From Torreya grandis (taxonomy: Eukaryota; Streptophyta; Pinopsida; Cupressales; Taxaceae), in NCBI GenBank assembly GCA_037957365.1, contig JARHVA010000349.1:5200001-5264000 (forward strand): 64,000 nt of DNA, read 5' to 3'. The notes under the pieces are model-generated. The model was not told the origin of the DNA. It saw only the letters and a program-made list of their open reading frames with translations, and ran no database searches. The position numbers and the translations under genes were made by a program. Below, piece by piece: positions 47,481-60,158 of this stretch (position 1 is its first letter; each line of letters starts with the position of its first letter).

Positions 47481-48732
47481 TGGACTCAAGGGAGTTGACC
47501 AAAGCTACAAGAGGTTGGGGATCATCTGATTATACCTTAATTTCTTATAAAAAACTAGTCAAATCTTAATGATATTGGGATGAGTTTTGGATTAACTCAT
47601 ATAAAGACATTTTCATAGGAGTTTGGTGAAGTTGTTTCACTATTGAGCTTTGGATAACATCTAAAGATGTTATTTTAAGAACACTCAAGAGGAAATATTA
47701 GGGTTAGTAGGGGGAGTGTCTTTGGTGAAGGGATGGGTATAAGGTGTAGTGACCTTCTCCTTAGCTTTATCTTTTTGGTTTTATGACCATGTGGCCACAT
47801 TAACTGTGTTGATTTGAAAATTTGGTGAAGGAGGTGGTAAAGGGGTTATAATGACATCTTTGGGTTTGAATTTAGGTGGAATAGTATGAGGCACTATTTA
47901 TTCCAAAGGTCAAATAATGAGAAGGTTAATGGGATTATCATCAAAGAGAGTGTCAACATCAAAGTGTTACTGAATAACCATTATGAGGGCTTTACAATTC
48001 TCAGTATCATGTCTAGGTGAATGATGATATAAACACACTTGTGTATCATTAAACTAAGATGGCTTCATTCCCAAAGGACTATAAGGCTTAATGGGAGGAA
48101 TATTTATTACCAAAGATTACAATAACTAACATAATAAAAAGCTTTGAGAGATTGCAAATGGGCTTGCATTTGTTGTACTAATAGGAGTGGGCACCTTCTT
48201 TTATTTCAATGTTGGAAAGGTAATTTTATGTGGTGTCTTGTTTGGTGATGGTGGAATTACATGTTTTGCTATCACTTTCTTAGTATTGGATGTGAGAGGC
48301 CTACCAAATGGCAAAGAGAAATGGAGGTAGCTTAACCTTTTGTTTGGATTGGTTAGATGATATTCTAATTAAAGTATAAGGGTGTGGCCCCAAAATGGAT
48401 AGTAAAGTTGAGGGTTGAAGAAGGGATTAACAATATCTAGGCGGCTTAACATTATTTTGTGTTTTAGGGAAATAAACTCTAACTTTTGGTTAAGGAGTTA
48501 AATCTAATTTCACCTATGGATGAATTAAATTAGAAATGGGGTGTACACCTAAGGGCCTAATCTGATTTAATGTAACAGATTCCTATGAGGGTGAGGGTTC
48601 TAACATAGATTTCTAAACTTCTAATGCTTTTGGTGAAGAAGCTATATCTTTGTCAAAGACCTTAGGGTAAAGGGTAGTAAGGGGATTGGTGGTAAAGTTT
48701 GAAATTCATTGTGTTGGATATAGAGTCTTAAG
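47481..48732 (-). other. Element A gag-protease spacer, decayed
   Basis: By position this is coding sequence between the proline-rich linker and the protease. I recognise no domain in it. Confidence 0.4.
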
Positions 48733-49510
48733 CTAGTCCCAAAATGTTGCATGGTCAAGCTTTATGGAGTCAAGAAATTCTATACTTTTCACCAAACATG
48801 AGAAGAGTTTTGATGAAGTTGACATAGGCCTTACGGTTGTGTATTTATAAAGTTGTGGTGTTTGGTAAAGAGTGAAATTATTGGCTTCTTCTACTTCAAG
48901 CCAAAGATGAGAAAGAATTGCAATGGGGTCTTCTTTGACAAATATGGGAGAAGAAACTTGGTTTGCCATGGGTAGAGGGAAGGTAGGTGATATAGGTTCC
49001 TAAAGAGGGCAAAGCATAGGTATTATGGCTCCCTCAACATGTGGGTAAGGAATGGGTAAAGTATGATCCTCCATAGGTAAAATAAGGGGTAAGAGCGGTG
49101 AAATTTGAGTGGGCACAATAGGTCTCTCATCTATTATGGGAGTAGATGATATGGACTCTTCTAGGTGAAAAGGTAAAGTGCATGGGGTACCATTCTTTAA
49201 AGGTGGAGGAGAAGTAGGTGAAGAAGGTTCCTTAAGAGGGTATAATGTAGGAATGGTTTTCCCTTTAACATGTGGTTTAGGAACATGTAGGGTGTGGTCT
49301 TCAAGTGGTAAGAGGATAGGTAATATTGGTGCAAAAAAAATTGGGATTATAGGCTCCTCAGGTGGAAAAGGAGTGTCAAAGCAGGTTCATCCTCTTGAGG
49401 GAGTGGAACGGGTGAAATAGGCTCTTCTACCTAAGGAGGAAGAATGTGAAAAATAGATTCCACTGAATGTGGGGGAGGAATCAATGAAATAGGTGTCTCT
49501 TGTTGAGGTG
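48733..49510 (-). pseudogene. Element A proline-rich linker with 231-bp repeat
   Basis: Minus strand. The piece 48733-48969 begins MANQVSSPIFVKEDPIAIL and is preceded in frame by a proline-rich tract. Within the tract the block PHVEGAIIPMLCPL and the block PHVKGKTIPTLYPL lie about 231 bp apart (77 codons), so the repeat preserves frame. A partial third unit lies near 49383. It sits between gag and protease. I do not recognise a function; it is probably a flexible spacer. Confidence 0.6.
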
Positions 49511-51399
49511 TAGGTTAAACTAAAGATAAAGGAAAAACCATATTAACCATATGGATATTATGATCACCTGAGTTAGTTGTGGACTAGATAATATTTTAAT
49601 TTGGTGAATAGTTAGGAAAAGGGTGTTTGAATACATCCATACTTTGATTAGGAGGTGCATTAAGATTATCCAAGATGAGCTCACCTCTATCAAGCATATA
49701 TTGAACAATGTTCTTGAGTGTCTTGCAATTATTAGAGTTAAGGCCTTTAACTTGATGGTAACTTCAAAACTCATCTTCCTTGTACCAGGTTGGGATAGGA
49801 TATTAAGGGTCAAATTGTATAAGAGGTTTAACCTAAGAAAGGGTTATGACACCTTGTTTTAATGATTTCTCCAAGATGAATGTATATGATTCCCTAATAG
49901 GAGTATATTATCTTTGTTCATACCATTGTTATAATTGCTTAGTCAGATTTTGAGAAGTTGAAGAATTTGATTGGTTTGTGGTTATGGAAAAGGCTGACTT
50001 AATGACCACCACATTAGTAGATCCTTTATCCTTTTGGTTAGAGGGTGAATTTTTAGAGGAGTCATTTGTCTTGGTATTAGGATTCTTACTACGCAACTTG
50101 ACTTTTCCTTCATCAATAATGTTAACCTCTAGTTTCTGTGCCATTATAAAAGCTTCATAAAATGTGCAAAAAGTTTGTACCTAGAGTGTGGACAAGATGT
50201 TCTTAGCACATTCCCTTGAGAAAATATCAATAAGCTTAGGTTGGGGTAAGGAGAAGAAGAGTTGATTGATCAAGCTTCTCCAATGAGTGACAAAATCAAT
50301 AATAGACTCATCATCAAATTGTCTGATAGAATAAAGGTTTGTTATAGAAACCTTTTTAGAAATTTTAATAGAGAAATGGTCTAAGAATATTTGTACAAGT
50401 TGGGTAAATGAGAAAAGGGAGTGTTGAGGTATAGATCTATACCAATCCAAGGAAGCACCTAAAAGATACATAGGGAAATTTTAAAGTAGTAATGCATCAT
50501 CATGTCTTATTAAATAACAAGCATGTCTAAATGCTCAAAAGTGCTATTGTGGGTCATCTTTACTATAGAAATGAGTAAATTTAGGGAGCTCTCATTGGCT
50601 TGGATAAGGGTGAATAGGCATAGAAGGATGGATTGGTTCATTTCATATCTAATCATAAGATAATACATTCTTTGAACTAGAAATGGATGTCTCTAGATTA
50701 GACATCTTGTCCATTAGCATCTTAATGAGGTCTAGAGGGGGATTAGTTTGGGGGATTCCTCCTAAGTTATAAGGAAGCTGATAAGAAGCAAAGGGAGTTT
50801 ATAACATAGCTTTTTGAGGTTGTGTTGGGGAAATATAAGGATAATTAGTCATAGGTTGAGGTACAAAAAGAAAAGGGAATTGTCCCATTGGGTTGGAGAC
50901 TATGCCTTGGTTGGTTGTTGTTACTATAGTTTAAATTATTGGCATGGTTAGATTGGATGAAGGGTGAGTCATAACTTAGGTAATTATAGGCATAGGGTGG
51001 ATGGAATAGGTACCAATAAATTTTGGAATGGGGTGTGACTTGGTTAAACTAGTTTTGGTTATGAAAGTAGGGAAGTTACACCAATGTTTAGGTGGGATTG
51101 GGTAGTTGGAGATGCCACATTTTGGACATTATTTATAGTTGGTTTACTCATCAAAGTGGTGGTTTGGGTAACCATGGGTAAAATGGTGGAGGTAACTAAA
51201 AATGAGGTTGTCTCCATTAAAGATGTTGGCATACATAGATTAGGTCACCTAAAGAATTATAGGTTTGACTCAAAGTAAGGTAATGTTCAAGGGTTGCCAC
51301 ATTAAAATCAAGAAATTTAGAAAAATCTTGATCTCCCTCAAGCACAATGGGAATTTGGTTAGGGCTAGGAGTATGCTCTGTATCTAAAGTATGATCCAT
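49511..51399 (-). pseudogene. Element A gag
   Basis: A start is likely at 51399 (MDHTLDTEHTPSPNQIPIV). The best piece is 50181-50471, with LLGASLDWYRSIPQHSLFSFTQLV and a RQFDDESIIDFVTHWR block. This is the core of the plant gypsy gag (Retrotrans_gag) domain, with the W-Y pair and the F-x-x-x-W/F block. A Ser/Lys/Asn-rich downstream part (49929-50144) follows. I do not see a clear CCHC knuckle. The pieces are separated by stops and frame changes. Confidence 0.85.
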
Positions 51400-52790
51400 G
51401 ATAGAATTAGAAGTGAGAGGGGAAGGTGGAAGTGGTTTTTAGCTTGCATAATCAGCAATAATTTTGGCCTGAGATTGCATCAATACCATGTAAGAGGTGT
51501 TTTAAATAGTCTTATTACTTTGTATTTGAACTAGAATAAATAAAAACTAGTTTTGAGTGTAGGGAAATGGGTTATTTTAGCTTTTATTTTGAGTAGATGA
51601 AATTACATAGTCACCGACATTGGTAGGGGTGTGATTGATATTTATAGGAAAAGTTCATCGATGTTAATGGAATAACTGATGTTGATAGGTAAAGTCTACC
51701 AATACCGATAGGGTTAACCGATGTTGGTCACTATGAAATCTTAGGAAATAGAAAATTTGATGTTTTAAGAAATTAGAGGCTAAAAATAGGTAAAATAGTG
51801 GATGTAAAAGGTCTGTGTAAGAAGGAATAACACTCAAAAAACTTGAGATAACAAGTTACACAAACTAAGATTTTGAAATAGTATTGATTTTTTGAATTAA
51901 TAGAAAAGCATCCTTACCAAATCAAAAATATAAAAGGCAATTGAAAAAAAAACATTCAACCAGTAACTATTAAGTCCTAGAGATTAATTTTTAGTCTCAT
52001 GTTGTCTTATGCCTTAATCAGATAGTGAGAAGAGAATTTGGTTATCGAAGGTACTAGAAAGCAATCTAGACCTAGTTCAAGTTAGTTTTGGTGCTCAAGA
52101 GGAAATCTATGTTAGACCAGGTACATGGCTTATTATAAGATCTTTCTCTCTATACTTCATGAACCTAGAGTTGAGCCAGGCTACTTAGCTAAAATATACC
52201 TTCTATCTAGAGATTGTACTCCACCAGAGAATGGAGTAGGTTATCCCCTTGGTGGTGAAATCTAAGTAGGATAGCTGAGTAGGGTAAGGTGATCCACCAA
52301 GTGATGAAATATTGATGGGACTTTTCTCAGGTGAGTTTAGATGCTTGTTTATGTGAATGCGATTTGGTTGTGTAACATAGGTGTACTAAAATTTATTCAA
52401 AATGCTTGTAATTAACTAGGTGAGTTAATATGCAACAAGCAAACTATGAAATATAGTAAGTTTTAAACCCAAATCTGAAATGTTTAAATTCAAATGAAAA
52501 TAGAGAGGAAATATGAATAGAGTATGAATTTTAATATCCTAATGTGAATGCAAGAGGAAGTAAAGAAGGGATTATCTTCTTTTTTTTGTAAAAGAAAATG
52601 ACAAATTGCTTATAGAGGCAAGGAGAAAAGAAAGAAATTTTAGTTCTAATGCCTTTTAAATATAGAATAAGATATTAAATATTTAATTTTAAGTGAAAAG
52701 AGAAGGAAGAAGTGAAATGAATGGAATTATCATTATAATTCATCTATATGAATGTTTAAAATAAGAAATGAACCCAAGGAAAACTCCAGG
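51400..52790 (-). other. Element A 5' leader
   Basis: Non-coding region between PBS and gag. It contains the 21-bp motif array at 51613-51728. The rest shows no supported frame. Confidence 0.55.
51613..51728. repeat. 21-bp motif array in element A leader
   Basis: Cores start near 51613 (ACCGACATTGGT), 51634, 51656, 51675, 51698 and 51717 (ACCGATGTTGGT), a spacing of 19-23 bp. They look like CpG-decayed copies of ACCGACGTCGGT. Confidence 0.7.
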
Positions 52791-52808
52791 GTCCCATCAG
52801 GCATGCCA
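52791..52808 (-). other. Element A primer-binding site
   Basis: On the minus strand TGGCATGCCTGATGGGAC, four bases after the 5' LTR. It starts with the expected TGG. I do not assign the tRNA. Confidence 0.6.
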
Positions 52809-52812
52809 GAAA

Positions 52813-54308
52813 TGTTTTGTTAATTTTTTTTCTATTTTAAGTCTAAGGAAAATAGAAAGAAGGATGGGGATAAGTGATTAGAATAAACCCAAATTTGGTT
52901 TGAACACCATATCAAAATTTTATGAGAACTCCTCTTTGGCTGGGGAGGACTACCTATAAATAATAAAATACTAACACAATATGTTTGTTAGCAGATAAAT
53001 GAGTGGGTTGTCAAGCTACGTGCTTGTTCTAAGAAGTGTGAAACTTACCCAGAGATGATAATCCACTTTTGAGAGGCAAAAGAATAATAAATAATTGAAA
53101 TAAATGTAAAGAGAGAGTGAAAAAGAGATAAAATTACCATTATGAACAACATGTACGTAGTAAAGAGTGGCAAGGTGTAGGTGAGATACTCTGTTTATAT
53201 TTTACAAGTTATCTGGGTAGGTTTTGAAGAGAATAGGGAATTCATAGTCACCGATGTTAGTAGGAGTGTGATCAATATTAGTTATACTATTGAGGTGATT
53301 GATGTCAATTAGGTTGTCAAGGTCAGTAGGGTTAATAATTGTCTGAGAGCTTGCAGAAGGCTTTCTCAAGTTTGGGGAATGGTTTTGATCAGGTCAGGGT
53401 GGTTGAGAGAGTTATGAGAGGGAGATTATGTCTTGGTTAAGTCTAGTCATAAGTTTAGTATGTCAGGTAAAGGGATAGCAAGCAAAGAAGATTTGTAACT
53501 CCCTCACAAAGGTATGGTTAAAAGTTCATAAAGTGATGTAGAATAGATATAAAGAAATAGTATAATAAATATTTAAATGACCTACAGTATCAGTGATGTA
53601 CTTAGCTATGGTGGTCATTCAATGATAAGTTCCAAGTTGATGGTCCCTATCAGGGAGTCTAAACCTAAATTCCTAAATAAAGAGAACAAGTGGGTGTTGT
53701 TGATCCTGAAGAACTTAGTTGTTGATTGTGATTGACTTATGTAGGGTGATTGTAAGCTTGGATATCAAAAAATAGAATGCCAGGAGCCTGAATGAGAGTA
53801 AGAATTGATTTTCCTAATTTTTTATAACCTAAACTATAGGTTGAATTTTGACTTATATTACAGATGTTGGTGATCCCATCGACATCAAATGTGGGTTGAA
53901 TGACGTCAAAAGCCCTATAATAGGTAAACCTTTCTATTTTTGGCATATTTTATATTGTTGTGCAGACCAAGTGTGACACCCATTATAAAATGGTAAAAAT
54001 AGGAGGTTATAAAGGAAGTAGTTGTTTAGGAATTTATTTTGGAAGTGGGAATAAGTTTTGGGTAGTTAGGATGAGGGGACCAAGTCTTGAGGTGACTCAT
54101 CAGGGGAGAATTAGTCATAGGGCAAGGTGGCTAGGTAAAGTGGCCATAAGAGTTTTTAATTAACTTAATTAAGTATTTTAAATTAATTAAATGTGTGAGA
54201 GGTAAAAGTATGGGTTAAGGAGATTAATTATTATTATTAAAATGTGTTTAGGGGGGTTTTGACATACGAAGTTACACACATGTGTGTGACATACTTTTGG
54301 TGTCTACA
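52813..54308 (-). repeat. Element A 5' LTR
   Basis: 1496 bp, collinear with 19247-20722. It contains the partner motif array near 53250-53340 and another near 53858-53915. Confidence 0.9.
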
Positions 54309-54530
54309 CTTGGACTTATGAAACCCATATATAAGAGTTCTTTAATAGTATTTTAAATTTATTATGTAAACATCCTTGGGTGTCATTATGAAGTAGTGAT
54401 GATTTGTGTAAAACATGGTTCTAATTCTATTACATGTTCAAACCCTCTAATTGGTGGTAAACTAGGTCATAAATTATTAAAAACTTTACCATGTGAATGT
54501 CATATTTTTTTGATATCAACATGACAAAAA
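54309..54530 (-). pseudogene. Element E reverse transcriptase, N-terminal start
   Basis: Read on the minus strand, the end next to element A carries ELLYMGF, the block just before the first RT motif of gypsy elements. It continues across A at 19241 in frame. Upstream, the sequence is bounded by the solo LTR F. Confidence 0.8.
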
Positions 54531-56745
<2,215 letters not shown>

Positions 56746-57120
56746 AAAAATAATTAGAATTATCTTTGGATGAAATATAGGAGGTTATAAAACAATTTTG
56801 TGCCCATGTTATTTGGCCTCTTCAGATGATCCTTTCCATTATTTTTTTTGTGACCATCTATGGTGATTTGTTGGATAATCCCTGAAGAACTATCTCCTTC
56901 CCATTAAAATTAAACTTGAATTCCATGATTTTGTAATTATGGTGGAAACCCCCAAAATAATGCATCCATTTCACTCCTAAAACCATATATTTTCCATTCA
57001 AATTCACCACATAACTTATAATCTCCCATAGAGACATTGAGTTATTTAATCACTTTGTTACACGGTATTATGAATCCATCTTCAATAAAAAAAATTGAAT
57101 CCTTCAAAATATTCCATTTA
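56746..57120 (-). other. Element E protease-RT region, decayed
   Basis: Positioned between the protease remnant and the RT start of element E. No domain is recognisable and no other feature is seen. Confidence 0.4.
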
Positions 57121-57310
57121 TAACCCTATTTTTACCACCAATCCTTAATCAATGAAGTTTTGGATGGCTCCAATATCAATGAGTATTTTTATTATTTGTC
57201 TATTAAGCACTCTATGAACTCAGAAAGGATGATATTTAGGTACTTTTGACAAGGTTGCTAGAGTACATCCACCTATAATTTCATTCCCCACCCATTCTAT
57301 CTCTATGATT
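57121..57310 (-). pseudogene. Element E protease
   Basis: The minus strand reads ILIDIGAIQNFID near 57190, resembling the gypsy retropepsin block LLDSGASHNFI with Ser replaced by Ile in the D-S/T-G triad. A downstream stop breaks the frame. Confidence 0.75.
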
Positions 57311-58645
57311 TCTAATTATTCTATAGTTTCATCTTATTTTTAAAAAAAAATCATCATTTTAGATCACTTCAATATGACTCACCTTCCCTTTATCCAAGAA
57401 TCTATGATTGGTCCCCTACAGATCTTTGCATGTGAAACAAATCTTCTTCCTTTGTAGTTCATTCCTATTATCATCATCCATCCTTTTTTATTTTATAAGG
57501 AAGAATGGATTTTTGGAGAGGATTAATAAGTCATTTATTTAAAAAATTTACCTTATTTTTACCAAGATAAAATGGTTTTGGAGAATAAGACAACTTGTTC
57601 CTTTGTACTAATGGTTCAAGAGATAAATTTTTTCTTATAACATCTTGTAAAGTGCCTGGTGAAAAAGATTTGACAAAAAATATAAAGGTATCAATTACTC
57701 CATGAATAAAAATAAAAAAATACCCATTTTATTAAATATCACTTAATAACACAACCATCTTTTGGAATTTTTTCTACATATGCACTTACTAAAGTTTATT
57801 ACTTGATTTTGGAGAGTTTATAAGTACTCTTCTTCATCCTTCAACTCAAATCTGTCAAGAATCATCTAAAAATGCACTTGAAAGGTATGCATTTGGTCAT
57901 TCCATTATGTTATTATGACATTATACCACATATCATATGAAAAACCTACTAAATGTAAATTATCAAATTGAATAGACTTATTCTCCTTCATAGGATTAAG
58001 ATCAAGGTAGGTTTTCAATTTCTACAACAAAGCCCGAGATGAAATTGTATCACCACCATCATAGGTAGGAGTTGATAGTTTAATAAAATTAATTTTTATA
58101 TCCTTCCATCCACTACTATTACTATTTATTTGTCGTCTTGGGCATGTGGTTCCCTTTTTCATTTCTACAAACTTCTAATATGGAAGAACAACTTTGAGAC
58201 CTTCATCTAAATTATTGTATGCATTGTATATCTTTATTGATTCTAAAACAGCTTATCCACTAGACTAATGGGTTAAATTATGGGTTATTCCTCTTATTGT
58301 ATGAATTTGGGTTTTATTTTTTTAAAATTTAATGACTTATAAATCTATTCCTCATAGGTGAGCCTTCCCTTTTAGGAATAGCTCTCAAATTTAATTGACT
58401 CACAAGTTTCCCCATCACCTCTCTCAACTCTCTCTAACTATAATTTATGTTCTCTAAGGTGTTTTATAATTTAATTTATATATCTTAATATATAAATATT
58501 CATTCTCCCCTTTCATTTTCATCTATAATTTCTTCTATAGACTTTAATTTCTCTGCTTGTAACTTCTTTTGTTCCCTTCTAAAATATCTAGTTTCTCTTT
58601 CATTAGGAAGCTTCCTTTTTTAAAACCCTAAAAACTGGGAAGATT
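57311..58645 (-). pseudogene. Element E gag, decayed
   Basis: Near 57420-57460 the minus strand has KICFTCKD...NHRF, a remnant of a CCHC zinc knuckle. The rest, up to the PBS, is by position the gag protein, but I cannot follow one frame or identify its core domain. Confidence 0.55.
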
Positions 58646-58648
58646 GAA

Positions 58649-58662
58649 GATTTGAAACCAAT
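58649..58662 (-). other. Element E primer-binding site, decayed
   Basis: On the minus strand TTGGTTTCAAATC, similar to the Met-tRNA form TTGGTATCAGAGC at 10 of 13 positions. Confidence 0.5.
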
Positions 58663-59587
58663 ATCATGCATTATTAATAAATTTAATATAAAAATATGAT
58701 ATGTAAAATGAAATTTTCATTGGGAATAATTTATGTTTTTTTAACACTAGCTAATGAAACCAGATTTTGGAAATTTTTATGCAATACTATAATTATGAAA
58801 AATCAGCACATATGAAACCTTTATTATATTAAAATAATCCAAAAAAAAATAAAAATTACTTAAATAAACTCCACATAATATTTATATAATAAATTAAAAA
58901 GTTTGGGCAAAACCCTTACAAGTTCCACATACATGCACTACAAAGACTATTCAGAACACAACATCCATTTACAACACTTAAAAACTAAATACATAACATA
59001 ATAAAATACTTAAATAGCATAAAATTAACTTTAAAATAAACCTTATATCATAGACAACACATCTATAATTTTAAAACAAACACCTTCAACTCCACTCACA
59101 CCAATAATTTGCATAAACATTGAACACTAGCTAAAATCTACATTCCTTGAAGCTCTGTAACAACTCTTGTATGGAATTGTATCTATAGATCATAGGGGTT
59201 TCTAATAAAATCATTTTTATCCATAGGTTTTCATCTAAATATCACCTTCATCTAATAATTTTTGTTCTAGGATGATATGATGAACACTACATGCACAATG
59301 TTCCATAAAAGAAAAGCATTAGTTAACAAAAAGGTTTCACCAAAAATGAAAGCAAGGTGTATTAATACCCAAGAGGACCAAGAGGGGTTAAAAAATCATA
59401 ATTTATTTCTTTGGTTGTAAAGGTGTTATGAGTTTGAAAAATAAACTAGTTTCAATGTTTATCCACCTGCCCAAAGATTACTGAAATCCTTTTTTCCCCC
59501 ATTTTTGCTTCTATTTTTGAACTTGCCCAAATGTGAGCCACTTAACTAGAGGATAATAATCCAACATGATTAGTAAGTTTCCTTAAA

Positions 59588-59664
<77 letters not shown>

Positions 59665-59822
59665 AAACTTACTAATCATGTTGCATTATTATCCTCCAGT
59701 TAAGTGGCTCACATTTGGGCAAGTTCAAAAATAAAAGCAAAAATGGGGGAAAAAAGGATTTAAGTAATCTTTGGGCAGGTGGATAAACATTGAAACTAGT
59801 TTATTTTTAAAACTCATAACAC

Positions 59823-59920
<98 letters not shown>

Positions 59921-60158
59921 GGAATTGTTATATAGGAAAGGACAATGATATAGGTTTAAGGAAACTTACTAATCATATTGAATTATTATCCTCCAGTTAA
60001 GTGGCTCACATTTGGGCAAGTTCAAAAATTAATATTTATCTTATTTTCTGTTATAGATTTTTCAACTTGCCAATTAAATAATTACTCCAATTTTCTTTTC
60101 CTTATTCCCCTCTAATTGAAAATTTGACTAATTAATTAATTATAAAGGGGACATGACA
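58663..60158 (-). repeat. Element E 5' LTR, internally rearranged
   Basis: It matches 15515-16640 from its start to about 59590 and again from about 60031 to its end. The minus-strand outer end reads TGTCATGTCCCC, a usual chromovirus LTR start. Between these blocks are two TA tracts and inverted copies of LTR sequence, listed separately, which make it about 370 bp longer than the other LTR. Confidence 0.8.
59418..60030. repeat. Inverted segments bounded by TA tracts
   Basis: Forward segment 59418-59588; TA tract 59589-59662; segment 59663-59826, the reverse complement of the forward segment; TA tract 59827-59918. A second partial inverted copy follows at about 59930-60030, including the reverse complement of the TTGCCCAAATGTGAG block. 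The other LTR of the element has only the simple forward order. Confidence 0.9.

Larger units (their letters stand above)
19247..54308 (-). mobile_element. Element A: large Tat-like Ty3/gypsy element
   Basis: LTRs at 19247-20722 and 52813-54308, both starting TGTTT and ending CTACA. Flanking duplications are CTTAG (19242-19246) and CTTGG (54309-54313), with one mismatch. On the minus strand the order is PBS, leader, gag, proline-rich linker, protease, RT, RNase H, integrase, then a 5-kb 3' region holding an antisense pseudogene. Without insert B the element is about 17.9 kb, in the size range of Ogre/Tat elements. The connector sequence after protease and the RT start (KTFAWYYNDMP) are typical of the Tat lineage. 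It is old: the LTRs are strongly diverged and every protein is broken. Confidence 0.9.
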
